Position numbers and translations under genes: made by a program. Below, in pieces: positions 49,319 through 62,414 of a DNA stretch of 64,000 nt. Origin of the DNA: Ziziphus jujuba. Its lineage: Eukaryota; Streptophyta; Magnoliopsida; Rosales; Rhamnaceae. The DNA lies in contig NC_083386.1 in assembly GCF_031755915.1 (NCBI RefSeq), positions 5,025,501 through 5,089,500 on the forward strand. The letters are read 5' to 3'. Positions within the stretch are counted from its first letter, which is position 1. Each line of letters starts with the position of its first letter. Under the pieces are notes generated by a model that saw only the letters and a program-made list of their open reading frames with translations, was not told the DNA's origin and did no database searches.

Positions 49319-50660
49319 GATTCTTTTGTTTTGTTCTTTTTTTTTTTTTAATAATTGAAATCTTTGGGGATTAATGTTAATATTTCAGTCATTGCTTGAG
49401 GTACAACTCCCTTTGAGGGTGTCTGATACGTTTTTCACCTTTGGACGTTAATTCTTTTGAGTTGATTGATGGGCAAAGGCTTGTCCCAGAACTTGCTCCA
49501 TAGTCCATGTTTGTTGGACTCTAAGAATTTGTGGGCCTTGTACCTATTCGGGCCTCCAAGGAAAGAGAGCCTTCTTAGTGGTTGAGTGTCCATTGGTTAT
49601 GGAACGCTTCAACTTAATTTTTATCTTTTTGTTATATATATATATATATATTATTTTTTTTTGATAATTTCTTTTTTGGTTAGAATTATAACAATTTTAT
49701 AATCAATATTAATATAAGGAATAAGGGGTGTGACTTGAACATAGATCTAGGTATTTTCAATAAAAAGAAAAACATACAGTCCAGGTTTGGATACGAGAGT
49801 GGCATACAATTATATGATTTCACTTGTCCACTTCAACTTTTCCTCCTTTTTTTTAATCATTTAAAATAATTTCTCTTAAATATAAATATAAATAGTTTAC
49901 AAACCGAATCAATTTTACTTGGCTAATCCACTTAACCTTAAATGGGTGGACTAAATAGAAATTAATTTCTACGTTTAACTCACGTGAAAATGGGGAATAT
50001 GAATATAATACACATAATTATGATTAGATTTTTTGTTATTAGAATTCTTTGTTAGGGCTTTGATTTAGTTTGCTTATGTTCTTTTGGTTTGTTGTTCTTT
50101 GATAGTTCCTGCATTACAAAGTAGTGTTCTCGATTCCTTCTCATGCCTAAACCAAAAGCAGCTTTCCAGTTTGCAATAGAGATTGCAAATTATGACAGCT
50201 ACAACAGCATATTAAGTGAAAGTAGGTACTAATATGAAGTCCTTGTTTTTGTTTTGTGTTCTGTTTGATACCTTCCAAATGGAACCCCATCACGCTAATT
50301 ATAGTCACCAAGAATTAATAATCTACTTCAAAATTCACTTCGCAATATTCATCAAAAGCTTTCCAAATTTCCGAAAATCTATTGCAAGCCATGGGATTAA
50401 AACAAGAAGTTACTTATTAGCATGTTTATACATAAAGGGGGAAAAAATTACCTATATAAAGAGTGAATTTTCTGTTTACTTCCAATTTATACCTTTCATT
50501 TGAAAGCAAACTTAACTCAAGATATATTAATGAGCAATAAATTAAAAAAAAAATGTGAAATGTGCAAATTTGTGGAAAAATGCATGAAAGATGCATCAAC
50601 AATTTTGGGCACTGTAGCAACTACAAATAATGGCATTCGATGAGAAACATGACCTTGCAG

Positions 50661-50661
<1 letters not shown>

Positions 50662-50702
<41 letters not shown>
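50662..50702. repeat. Compound (TA)n(CA)n microsatellite
   Basis: A TA run passing into ACACACACACAC. Confidence 0.9.
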
Positions 50703-50708
<6 letters not shown>

Positions 50709-51094
50709 ACAGGCACAACAAAAAAGCAAACATGAAAGAAGTTTCAACATGATAGGAATGAAGGGCATTCTTACAATAAATGTATTTTTTTCTCTGGATC
50801 ATCTTCATGTTCAATCTTCTTCAGTCATCTTCAAAATCATCATCAAAATCATCTCCTTCAGAATATTCTTCATCATAGCCAACATTCTGATGCATTTATA
50901 TAAAGCCTTGAAACTTTAGAATCATAGTTTTCAAAAAGTTTCAGGAAACTCTATTACAATGATAATAGTGGGGCCATAGGAGAAAATTAATTAAACTGTA
51001 GATGAGCACATTTTGAGAATATATATTATATAGCAATAGTAAAGCCAAAACAAATACAAATGATAGAAATAAATTTGGAGAATGGGTTTATTAC

Positions 51095-51774
51095 CTTGTC
51101 TGTGAAAATTTCTTGTAATACAGTACGAGGGTGGCTCTTCCAGTAGTGTGATATGGTGCTATTTATTAAGCTACTAAAAGTAGACATAGTTCTATCATAA
51201 TCCAGGACTACTTTATGAAGTTTTTGGCTGCCAACTATGTTGTCGTTTTTAGAGAAACATTGCATTTCAGAGCACCCATTTACAAATACACTTTCCAAAT
51301 CTGGAAATCCAATCATATATTTCACGGAATAGAAGCTCGAAAGGCTTGGTAAGTAATCAAGTGTCAAAGTTTTCAACAGACCAAACACAATTTCACCTTC
51401 CATATCATCAGTTTCTTCTGTATCTGCAATTATTTCTGTCATTCTTTTGCAACCACATATCGTCAACCTTTCGAGCCGTGCCATACTTTTTGCTGTTTGG
51501 GAAGTTAGTAAACTTAGCATTCCATGGCATTGTGCGACTCTCAAACTTATCAGATTTTGGAATGACATAGAGGAAGACACTAATTTCTTTAATCTGCCAC
51601 ATTTCAAAATGTCTAAATCCACCAAATTCTGAAACGCTCTGCTCAGCTGTGAACTCTCATCCCTCAAATGCATCAAGTTTGACATATCATATAGTCTTAA
51701 ACCACTTAAATGTGAAAGTGTTCCTCCACACCAACCAGCTGCTCTTGGTCTACATATTGACTAGCAATTGTAAC
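51095..51774 (-). pseudogene. NLR LRR exon, copy with one frameshift
   Basis: Minus-strand exon bounded by acceptor TTTTGCAG|GTTACA at 51775/51774 and donor GACAAG|GTAATA at 51095/51094. From about 51715 to the donor a 219-codon frame is open: GLRLYDMSNLMHLRDESSQ, FQNLVDLDILKCGRLKKLV, FQNLISLRVAQCHGMLSLL, LERLTICGCKRMTEII, FPDLESVFVNGCSEMQCF. These are irregular LRRs of the At4g27190-like NLR type, which take part in effector recognition. Between the acceptor and GTLSHL the frame is off by one (GGAACACTTTCA context), the same change as in the 57.1 kb copy. No neighbouring LRR exon or NB-ARC lies upstream, so it is an orphan exon and likely dead. Confidence 0.82.
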
Positions 51775-53631
51775 CTGCAAAATGATTAGCAGAACCTTTA
51801 TTTATTTTTTTTTTTTCCTTTTTTCTTTGGACAGTGAAGAAGTGCTATTAGATGATAATCAGAACATAAATTATGGGATGTCTAAAAATGGAAATAAAAA
51901 AATAACGTGAGATGCATGATAATACTTTAAATAATATCTAACATTCGATATTAAAAACATCATGATGTCACACTATCCTTTAAAATCCTTAATTAAGCTC
52001 AAAACACCCGAAACGTGATAGCGTTTGCTTAAATGCTTAGGCACGCTCACAGTGTGTCAGATGTCTTGAACTTATTTGGCAAAACGCTTCTCTAAATTAA
52101 ATTGAAAGAACTTTCCTAAAAATAAAATTGAAAGCACTAAAAAATTAAAGGGTTAGCACGGTTTGTGGAAATAGAAGGGCATGGGCGGAGGCTTCTCCCA
52201 AAACTTGCTCCATCTTCATTGGACTACTCCCAACTATTTATGGGCCTTGTTGCAGGCCACTCAACATATTAGGGTGGAGAAAAAAAGCCTTCCTGGGGTG
52301 GTCCATGGTATATCTCAAGTTCTCAACTTCATTTGGTGGACAAAAGAGAGAGTTATTTCCTTTCACCAAAAAATAATAATAATAATAATAAATACAGGGC
52401 CAAAAAAACAAAAAAAAAGATAGAGTAATTTCAATATCTATGATCAAAGTAATAACTTCAGTCTTTTTGAATTCTTCTCATGCTTAACAAAGCAGCATTT
52501 CTTGAATCTGTTTATTCTGCATTTGAAATGATAGAGAATGATATGACAACCAAAAATGCATATTAATTATAACTTGAGTATTTGTATGTATGTCAGATTG
52601 TACGAATCAAAGTCCTTGTAATATTAATTAGTTAATACTAATTTCAATTTCTATGATCGAAGTAATATGTATCTGCAGGCTGCAGCAACCCAATAGTCGA
52701 AATCATGACTATATATATATATATATACAACCTTTTTTTTTTTTTTTTTGGGGGGGTTTTTGAAAGGATAATGAGTACGTACTCTGTGAAGATAAATGAG
52801 ATCCAAATATACTCCAAATATATATATGTTTTTCGTTCCTAATAATAAAGTGTGTAAGGTTCATTTAAATATACATTTGGTTAAGGATTCGTTTGCTATA
52901 GTTTAGTAAAAAGGGCTTTTGACAGTATAGCTTTTTGCAATAGAGCTTATATAAGAAGATTTTTTTATTGAAGAACCAATGGATAATTGATTATCAGTTT
53001 AAAAATCATTTTTACTATTCATTTAATGTTCTTTTGACTATTTCATAAAGCTAAAAATAGAGTTTTAAAAGAAAAGAAAAAAAAAAACTTTAGCTTTTTC
53101 ATTTTAATTTAAATTTTTTTATTTAACAAGCTTTTATGGACTTGTAATCAAATATATATACATTTTTTGGGAAGAAATAGAATTATAAGAATCAATAAGT
53201 GTTTTCTTTGCTTAAAAAAAAAAAAAAAAGAAAAAGAAAAAAAACCATAGCACACACAGGTTACGTATTATATCTTCCTTCTGAACCAAATTTCTTTAGG
53301 CCTGGACGCCCAAAATGGGCCATGAATCTCCACAGTAACAAATTATAATAGTATGACATGAGAAGTAATGAAGCCCAAAGATAAACCAAGCCCATGATTT
53401 ATTCGTTGAATAGACATTTCAATCCATGGTTAATTGGTTCATTACTCTAGTATTTCACATCTTTGAAAATCTACTATTTCACAATTAAAATACAAGGTTA
53501 AATGATGGATCCATAAATCATGTTTAGGCAAATCTCTCCATAACCATAAAAAATCGTTTGCTTCCACCTCTGGAAAAACTAATCCACTTTATTTACTTTT
53601 CTAAAAAGGCCACAATATAAAATAGATATTT
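51775..53631. other. Intron-like and NLR-flank sequence, no gene
   Basis: 51840-52350 duplicates pieces of 48200-49640. 52790-53600 matches the common tandem-unit block (AAATTTCTTTAGGCCTGGA, CCATGAATCTCCACAGTAAC). Poly-T/G at 52728-52757. Confidence 0.5.
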
Positions 53632-56600
53632 TGTCAGGATCCGTCTAAAATTCCGCACCGGAATCCTAGACAAGTCTTTATCCCAGGGAAATCCTATCGG
53701 ATCTTCCAATAGAAAATCCGACAGAACCTCCCCTAAGGGTTGGACTTACCACAAATTTCCTGCACTGAAAAGACACTTCTATATACACCACCTTATTCCT
53801 CCCACATTACTACAATTTAATTCCACAAATTTACAGCACTTCAAAATAATAACAGGGAATCAATATATGATTCGATAAATATGTGTCCAATCAGTATACA
53901 GAGCATTATACAAATGATTGTGAAATTAATACAATGACAGATGAAGCAACACAAGATGGAGAGGAAAAAAAGGAAGAAAATGCTTCTTGGACTTTCGGCA
54001 ATGAACTAAGATGTCGAGTTCGCCCCCGGACAATCAACGTCGACTAACCTGGACCTAAAGGAACGGAATTTAAAAATATGAGATGCTAATTATCTCAGTG
54101 AGTAATCCAATCTACTATACAATAATAATAATAATAAAAGGGTAAATAACTTAGTTAATTGATTAATAAGAAATAAGTAAATAAATAATAGGTAGTTAAA
54201 AATAATATTTTCCCTCAAAATGCTCACGATTCACTCAGTTGGAAAAGTTTTATTTTTACAACGTTTTACAAAACCTGCTATTTGTATGCCCTGAAAACCA
54301 AGGAAAACAATTAGTCAATAATTTTCTAAAAAAATACGATAATTCAAGAATCTAAATTTATAATGAAATAAATTGAAATAAAAATAACTTATAACAATTA
54401 CTAAATAATTAATGCATATCATAACAATTAATACCAAAATATTAATAAAACTCACATTAAAACAATTCATGAAATAATTAAATAATTAAAATAAATCAAT
54501 TTATTGAATAATTAAGCAAAGAAAAAATTAAATCAAATTAAAACCTCCATTTGAAATAAATAATAAAAACAACATTAAATATATTCTTAATTTAAATATA
54601 ATTTCAAAATATTTATTTTGCAATCCATGTTCCGAAAACCACTTGATGCACCCACTATATACCAATGGCGCCAACAGTACCCAGCGTCTTGAGCACCGCC
54701 AGAAAGGAGGTTAAAGAGAGAAACCGGCATATGGTCGCATGGGGTTCCACCGTGCCACTGCAAACAGGCGTCCCTGCCATGGAGGGGTGGCCTACCCTCA
54801 TCCGATGGCAACCACAGGACAACCCCATAATCACCTGTACGCTACTCACACCTACCTACGCACTCATCACATCCACCTGCGCGCTAATCACATCCATGTA
54901 CAAAGAACACCAGTACGTATATGGTGCATCTAAAAATCATAAAATCAATATATTTATTTTCAAATATCAAAATCTCATAAATACTACCGGGCTTATTCTA
55001 TCCAATTAAACCCGTAAATTTTCCACAATTCTTTTATAACTTATCGTCATAAATCCATCGACTCTCAAATGCATCAATTTTCCAATCCACAATATTCAAA
55101 TGCGTAAGCATAATTTTTAAAATAATATTCTTAAATCCTTAAAATTCAAGATATGCATAATTTCATTAAAATCCCATAAAATTTCCAAAAATTCATAAAT
55201 CCATATAAATGCATTTTTATTGCTTGAAATAAACTCATAATAATTTCAACAATAAATCAATAATGTTAAAAATCATAATTTCTTTAAATATCAAATTTTT
55301 CATAAAATGAATTTCCATAATTTATCAAAATTGAAATATGCTTTGGTGCACACACATATACACATTTCAAATTGTCCAAATATTAGCATCAAAATTTAAT
55401 TTGCAATTTATCACATAATTAATAATATATAAACATCCAAATATTAAAATATAACGAAATATAATTACTTGACACCCGAGATTAATTTTTGAAGGTGGGT
55501 CACTCACCTCGAACACGTAATTAACCCAAGATCCTCTATGGGATAAATTCCACGATGCACACGTGCTCCTAGAATAACAATATTACACAACTCAAATAAA
55601 TTAATATTTTATTCGGGTAAATAAAATCCGGTATCCGAGGGGTTTAACACAAATGTTAACCAAAATTTACGAGTAATATACCGAATCAAATCTTGTGAAA
55701 TGAGGATTACGAATCTGGTCTTACTTCCACGAGATTGGACCCGAGGTGGCCGGAATCTCGCCGGAAAACTTTCAGAGTTTTGACCTTTGATTCTCACAAT
55801 CCATTAAGAATTGAGAAATTGGACACCGAATTTGGGTTCAAAGGATCGAAATTAGTGGGAAAGGATGGGCGGTGCAATTGGAAACTTGTCAGAAAGTCGA
55901 TTTCCCGACAAGCCGCCGTGGTCATCGGAATCTGCCACCGCCGGCGGCGCGTCCAGTGGCCACTGGTCGTGATTTCTGGTGGGAAGGTAGATCAGGGAAT
56001 GGGTGACTCAATGGGACCGGCGGTGAGGCAAACGGAGGTCGGAATGGAGAGAAATCTAGGTTTGAAATAATCGGCACCGCCGCTGGAAAAAGTCTTGATC
56101 CCGGCGCATCGGCAGTCGGTTGGCAGTGATTTTTAGCTAGCAGGCCGGTTTTCAGGTGGGCTTTAAGCTAGGATGGCACGTGTATTGTTCTAGTTGCCAA
56201 AAATAGGTGAACAGCCGTTGGCCAGTTGGGCTTCTCTCTCTAGCTCTCTCTCTCTCTTTCTCCCCTCCCCTCTTTCTCTCTCCTTTGCCGGCTCACGTGT
56301 TTTGGCCAAAATAAAAGCCACCCGTGGGTGACACTGTTCACTCACAGGATTGGTTGAAAATATGACACATGGCACATACTATTCACTCAAGTTAAAATAT
56401 ATTAAAATATTATGGTATTCGGAAAAATTTGCATGTCCCTAACTTTTTAACCAGATGTCCAATTTAAGCATGCCGCTAGTCTATGAACTTGTATCGATGA
56501 GTACGTCACAATCATGCATGAGTTAAAGCTCAACTTTGCATGAACAAAAAGTCAACTCCGGTATCCCTTGGACAGTTTGGACCTCAACTTGTTTTGTTCA

Positions 56601-56809
56601 TAACTTTCAAACCGTAGCTACGTTTTCGACGTGCTACTAGTCTATGAACTCGTGAAAATGTGTACTTTTTAACGGTACCTCAGTCAATGTGAAATTCCAT
56701 CAGGAGTAAAAAGTCAACATTTGATCCCTTTTCGGTCAACGACGGTCAAACCCGGTCAACTTTGGTCAAATTTTAGAAATTTCCGATTACTTTGGGACGG
56801 GATGTTACA
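53632..56809 (-). mobile_element. BL-G, solo LTR
   Basis: 3178 bp, minus, TGTCAGGATCCGTC to GGGATGTTACA, exact TSD TATTT (53627-53631, 56810-56814). It is inserted in a tandem NLR flank and most like BL-C over the 55.0-56.8 kb part. Confidence 0.95.
56525..56772 (-). promoter_or_regulatory. TTGAC (W-box core) array in BL-G
   Basis: About seven minus-strand TTGAC cores; four are packed between 56735 and 56770. Confidence 0.6.
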
Positions 56810-56814
56810 TATTT

Positions 56815-57119
56815 CCCCAAAAAAAAAAAAAAATAATAAAGTTATCTTCCTCTGTTTCCCACTATACAAGTAAAAAAAACCCACATCCCATTCTTTCCAA
56901 TCCCCATCCCCAACTAGATTAAAAAAATCAAAAGTAGTGGTTAATCTCCACTTGATCATACAACATATTGAAGTTAGCTTAGAATTCATGATTTATATTA
57001 AAATCTATTTTTAAAAAAAAAATGAGTTTACAATCAAGTACCCCCACATCTGCACTTTGGCATTGAAGCAATGGATTCAAGCAGTTGGCGCTAGATGTCA
57101 CGTTGTTCGACAGACAGAC
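56815..57119 (-). other. NLR-unit 3' flank, truncated
   Basis: Continues the tandem unit after BL-G (GTGGTTAATCTCCACTTGATCATA, ACAATCAAGTAC). It joins abruptly to the LRR remnant near 57118, which suggests an internal deletion. Confidence 0.5.
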
Positions 57120-57588
57120 TTGGAAATCCCAACATATACTTCCCTGAAAGGCTAGGTAATTAAGCAATCTAGTATCAAAGTTTTCAACCGAGCAAAAACA
57201 ATTTCACCTTCCATATCCTCACCTTCTTCTGCGTCTACAATTATTCCTGCCATTCTTTTGCAATTTCATACAATCAAATGTTAAAGTCGTGCCATACTTT
57301 TGGCTGTTTGGGAAGTTAGTAAACTTTGCATGCCATGGCATTGTCTGACTCTCATCTCTAACAGATTTTGGAATGAGATGGAGGATGACACTGACTTCTT
57401 TATTCTACCACATCTCACGATGTCTAAATCTATCAAATTTTCAAACATTAATGTTTGTCGCTGCGAGCTCTCCTCCTTCAAATGCAACAAGTTTGGCATA
57501 TCACAGAGTCTCAATGCACTTAGAGATGAAAGTGTTCCACACGTTCTTCTTGTTCACCAACTAGATCCTCATAGCTGGAAGATGTAAC
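57120..57588 (-). pseudogene. NLR LRR exon remnant, copy d
   Basis: Acceptor TTTTGCAG|GTTACATCTTC at 57589/57588. The start frame (VTSSSYEDLVGEQEERV) runs out of register at GGAACACTTTCA, one base short against the 62.4 kb exon. After it the frame LRLCDMPNLLHLKEESSQ, FENLIDLDIVRCGRIKK, QNLLEMRVRQCHGMQSLLTSQTAKSMARL is open, then stops near 57280. Pieces of NCKRMAGIIV and the GKYMLGFP region can still be read before the copy ends at about 57120. No donor remains. Dead copy of the LRR exon. Confidence 0.82.
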
Positions 57589-59567
57589 CTGCAAAAATCA
57601 ATCTTCTAAGTTTAGTACACTATATATAAATTAAAGCATAGAGACTAAAGCTGTTAACTTTGACCATTGATTTTAAACTTCCATAACATGTTTTCTCACA
57701 CTGTAATATTTTTTTTTCTCAAATACACTTAAGGATGAAAAATTAGTAAAAACGCAAACAATATTAATTAATTAAGCCATACAAAACTAGTACTCAACGT
57801 AACAACAAAAGCATTAAATGTTTTCAATGTATAAAACATATCAGTATTAATTGGAGCAACAAATGAAATATAATGTCTGACTCTTATCCAACAACACAAG
57901 GCAGAGAATATTAAATCAAAATATATAATCTTCTTGACAATTACTAGGGAAATTTCAATTGGATCATAAAAATTTGCATATGGGCCGGTCTAACCAGCCT
58001 TAATGTAGATAATCGGAAAAAAATTTCTAAATATGATCATCATGTTCTGTCATTTATATGTACCTGGAGCAATCCAAGAACTGAAATTATAATTAATATA
58101 CTTTTTTTCTTGAAGGGATCCTGTCTAAATACTCTATCAAGGTAAATGAAATATAAATATATTCCAAATATATATGTCTTTCATTGATAATAAAATTGTG
58201 TAAAGTTCATTTAAATATACTTTTTGTTTAATATTATATCTCCTTTTTTTAGCCATATTTCTTGAGGTCTCAAGGTCCTAATGAGCCACAATCTGTACAG
58301 TAACCTATTATGATACGCCAAGATGAAAAATGAAGTCCTAAGATAAACCAAGCCCATGAATTATCTTTTAAAAAAACATTATAATCCATGGTTATCCATG
58401 CGTGTAATATATATATATATATATATATTATAGTTTGTGCATGAAAGAAGTAAAAAATAAAAAACAGATGCATAGATTTACTTTTTCACCAATTAAAATA
58501 CAAGATGAAAGAAAGGATTTATATATCACCTGTAGGCAATCCTATCCATAATTGTAAGAAAGGATTTATATATCACCTGTAGGCAATCCTATCCATAATT
58601 GTAAGAACCATTAATTTGCTTCCAACTGTCAAAAGCTCCATTTATTTTTCCAAAAGTGCAAAAAACATAAAACAGAAATTTCACATAAAAATTGAAAGTC
58701 ATTCTTCCTCGGTTTCCAATGGTACATTTCAAGAACCAACTATCCCATTATTTGATGTCAACATCTCAAACTGGATAAAAAAAAAAGTAGTGGTTAATCT
58801 CCGACTAATCATAAAATATATTGAAATTAGATAAGAATTCGTAATTCATATAAAAAAAAAAAATAGTTTACAATCAAGTACGTTGACACATGCATATTTG
58901 GAGTTGAAGCAATGATTCAGAAAGAAGTTGGCCTTAAATTTTGGAATTGTTCCAAAGACAGATTTAAGGGAGCGAGATCTGAGGTAGAGAGGAACTGAAA
59001 AGAGAGTCAAACTAAAATTGAAAAGTGTTGGAGAACATACACGTGAAGATCTTGCTAATCATAATAGTCTGTCTCAAAACTATATATTCTTCAAAATATA
59101 TACATTCATTATAGTCAATATTCTAGTACAAACAAATAATCCTTGAAACTAAATTTAAATTCTTCTTCAAATCGCTTTTTTTTTTTAAAAAATTTTGAAT
59201 TTCATAAAAAAGTAATAGAAAAATTATGAGCAGATTCAACAATTTAATTATGATTATAAAGAACCATTTGCTTCCCCCCCAAAAAAATTTCCAAAACTAT
59301 TTTTAACTTTTTCCATAAAGGTCAAAAAATAAAATTGATATTTCCTATCAAATAGCCCTCTGTTCTCAAACTTCGTTCTTTTTTCATTCGACATCTCCAA
59401 CTTGATATAAGACACTGGGACTATAAAACATACCACCAAAAATATAACATATCTTTCACATTTTATAGATAACTTTTGAAGACTATAAACCTATAATTAA
59501 TTAAATGAAAATTAACAATCTTAAAGCATATATTAAAGAAATTAACTTGGAGAATGGGTTTACATAC
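57589..59567 (-). other. Non-coding part of tandem NLR unit e
   Basis: Closely matches 28220-29990, block by block, including the terminal-exon-like block (58880-59060). Contains a 47 bp tandem duplication (58511-58604). Confidence 0.65.
58511..58604. repeat. 47 bp perfect tandem duplication
   Basis: Units 58511-58557 and 58558-58604 are identical. The sister copy near 29010 has one unit. Confidence 0.9.
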
Positions 59568-60010
59568 CTTTTTCTTCTTCCAATATTGCAGTACCTCAAG
59601 GTAGAATGATGTTTTACGTTGCAATTAATATTTGTGGTGTTATTGACTTCCATGGTTGTCTTACCATTGGATGAGTAGACTATTCAGTTTTGAGGTGCTT
59701 ATAATACTATGAACAGAGAAACTCTACATCTCAAGGCACCCACTTACAACTATAATTTCCAAATTTGGAAAGCCCATCTTGTGATTCCCTGAATAGAAGC
59801 TTGTGAGGCTTGGGGAAAAAACCAAATCCAAATTTCCCAACTCAGCAAATTCAATTTCACCACCTTCTTCTGTATCATGATCTTAAATTATTATTATTTC
59901 CGTCAATCTTTGGCAATTAATTATCCTCATCTTCTGCAGCGTGTTTATGCTTTTGGCAGTTTGAGAAGATATTAAATCTAGCATTCCATGGTGCTGAGCT
60001 TGACCATTGA
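59568..60010 (-). pseudogene. NLR LRR exon remnant, copy e
   Basis: The minus strand carries the same LRR tail as 29996-30420 (TEEGGEIEFAELGNL; the SLTSFYSGNHKMGFPNLE region; CLEM-type segment) and the AAAAAG|GTATGT donor at 59568/59567. Stops and frame changes occur (for example a TAA in the first lines, and VVVS region changes). LRRs upstream of about 60000 are replaced by flank sequence. Not functional. Confidence 0.75.
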
Positions 60011-62206
60011 TTTTAAACTTTTTGTTTTGGTTAACATTATAACTCATTGCACCCGGAAAGGGTGGAATTTTAGTCGGTCAATATTTGAACTTTGAACATG
60101 AAAGTATGTTCTCAGTGGTCAATACGAGTACTGTTTAGTTTAAACTTCCATTACATGTTTTCTTACACTTTATGTTTTTGTAATTAAATTTACCCAAAAA
60201 AAAAAAAAAAAAACATAATTGAGAATGAAATATTAGTACAAACGCAAACGACATTCGTTAATTAATTCTGATGATGATAAACAAAATGTTTAAAAGGGTA
60301 AAGCCATACAAAACTAGTATCTCAACGTAATCTCAAAGCGTTAGATGTTTTACAATTTATTAAAACAATCAACATTTTCCAGTAACAAATGAAACACAAT
60401 GTCTTCTACGATACCACAACACAGAGATATTAACTCCAAAATATTTAATTTTCTTGATATAATTGAAGGAGTAATTTCCAATTGGTTGGATCATCAAAAG
60501 TTGTAAGCGGGCTATATATTCTGAGCAGCCTTAATGTAGGAAAATGGAAGAGACCTTAACAATTTCCAAGTATGTGATTATCAGTTTATGCTCTCAATAT
60601 GTATCTGCAGCAGCTCAAGAATTGAAATTATGATTAAATATTTACTTTTTCCTTTTAAAGAATAATGATTAAACGCTCTGTCAAAGGTAAATGTAATAGA
60701 AAAATATTCCAAATATATATGTTTTTCAATAATAATAAAGGTTTGTAAAGCTAATTTAAATACACTCTTGGTTAAATATATACCTTCTTTTTGAGACAGA
60801 TTTCTTGAGGCCTGGAGGTCCCAATGAGCCACCAATCTCCACAGTAACCTATTATGATAAAAATAAAGTCCAAAGATAAACCAACCCATTAATTATTCCT
60901 TGAAAAGACTTTATAACCCATGGTTAATTGGTTTAGGATTCCAATAACCCATTGGTGTAACATATATTGCATAGTTTGTGCATGAAAAAATAAAACAGGG
61001 GAAAGCTGAATATTTCACATCTTTAAAACTTTACAGTTTCACCAATTATACAAGATGGAAGAGGGAGCCATGTATCACTGCGACGGTTGTGATTCAATTG
61101 AGAGGCTATAGTCAAAGTCAAAAGCTACTTTATATATATGCTTTAGCCATTAAACGATGTCGTTATGCCTCAAAGAGTTGGACAAGACGCTTAAGTGGGG
61201 CTGTGCGTTCTGAAGCTGACTCAACAAGAATCAGTTTTGTGTTTTTTGGAAAGCTTATAAAGGAGGCACGACTGCAGAATTAGGAGCTGTAACAAAATCC
61301 ATCAGTTTTTTTATCAAAGGCCATTATTCTGCTTGTTTTTCCCTTTCTTCTTGTAACCTCTCGTTGATTTTTTTTTTTTTTTTTCCTTTCTTTCTCGTGG
61401 TACTGATTAGGATCATTCTGGGTAAATGATTTGTGAGAAAGAAAGAAGTTGTAAAAGTGGGTTTCTGGGTTTAGAGAATCTGTATAAACAAGAGGAATTG
61501 CTACAATGATGTATTGATCTTTGTTCATAGTACAAGGACTTCATGGATGGAGTTCACCGAGGATGTAGGTCATTTCTAGACCGAACCTAGCAAAATTTGT
61601 GTTTTTTTTCCTTTATTTTTGTTGTGAGTAAAATTTGTATTGAATTAAGTTTCAATAATCACCTTTATGCAAACCTCTCCATAATTATAAGAACCTCTGA
61701 AAATGTATTCCATTTTTTTCCCACCGAAAAAAAAAAAAGAAAAAAGAAAAAAAGGCAAAACATAAAACAGATATTTCCCATAAAAATTAAAAGTCATTCT
61801 TCCTTATTTTCTAATGGTACAATTCAAAAAAAAAAAAAACAAAAAAGGGATAATCCCATTATTTTCAATCAACTTCTCCAACTGGATAAAAAAGTATGGT
61901 TAATCTCCGATTGATCATAAAATATATTGAAATTAGCAAAAAAATTCAGAATTCATTTTTAAAATTTATTAAAAAAAAAAAAAAATAGTTTACGATCAAG
62001 TACCTCCACACGTGCACTTCGGAGTTGAAGCAATGAATTCAGAAAGTAGTTGGCCTTAGATGTTTGAATTGTTCAATAGACAGATTTGAGGAGCGAGATC
62101 TGAGGTAGAAAGCAAGTGAAAAGGGAGTCAAACTAGAGTACATATACCTGAAAAATCTTGCTAATCATAATAGCCTGCCTCAAAAATATATATCTTCTTC
62201 TTCTTC

Positions 62207-62237
<31 letters not shown>

Positions 62238-62414
62238 TTCATCATAGTCAATATTCTAGTACAAAAAAATAATCCTCGAAACTAAACTTAGACTCTTCTT
62301 CAAATCCAAATTTGTTTTACTTTTGAAGATCTTAAAAAGCTAATAGTAAAATTATGACAAGATTCAACAATCTAATTACAACAATTTGGAGAAATTAAGA
62401 TTTGGTTTTTGTAC
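60011..62414 (-). other. Non-coding 3' region of the right-edge NLR
   Basis: Matches the other tandem units over most of its length. A stretch at about 61000-61560 is not shared with them and is less AT-rich. The block 62000-62180 is the terminal-exon-like segment. (AT)n at 62215-62238. Confidence 0.55.
62215..62238. repeat. (AT)n microsatellite
   Basis: About twelve AT units. Confidence 0.9.

Larger units (their letters stand above)
47881..51094. other. Non-coding NLR-unit flank with a promoter-like stretch
   Basis: No gene. 48200-48450 resembles 51840-52080 and 49470-49640 resembles 52170-52350, so an intronic or intergenic block has been duplicated. 48600-49010 is not repeated in the window; it has CACTATAAAAGG at about 48813 and a pyrimidine-TTTTGCAG at about 48940 that could be an acceptor. 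ATA repeat 49281-49316; (AT)n 50662-50690. Confidence 0.5.

Noticed and set aside
61280..61528. 82-codon minus frame with a Lys run
   Set aside because: Built around a poly-T tract; not present in sister units and no family features.
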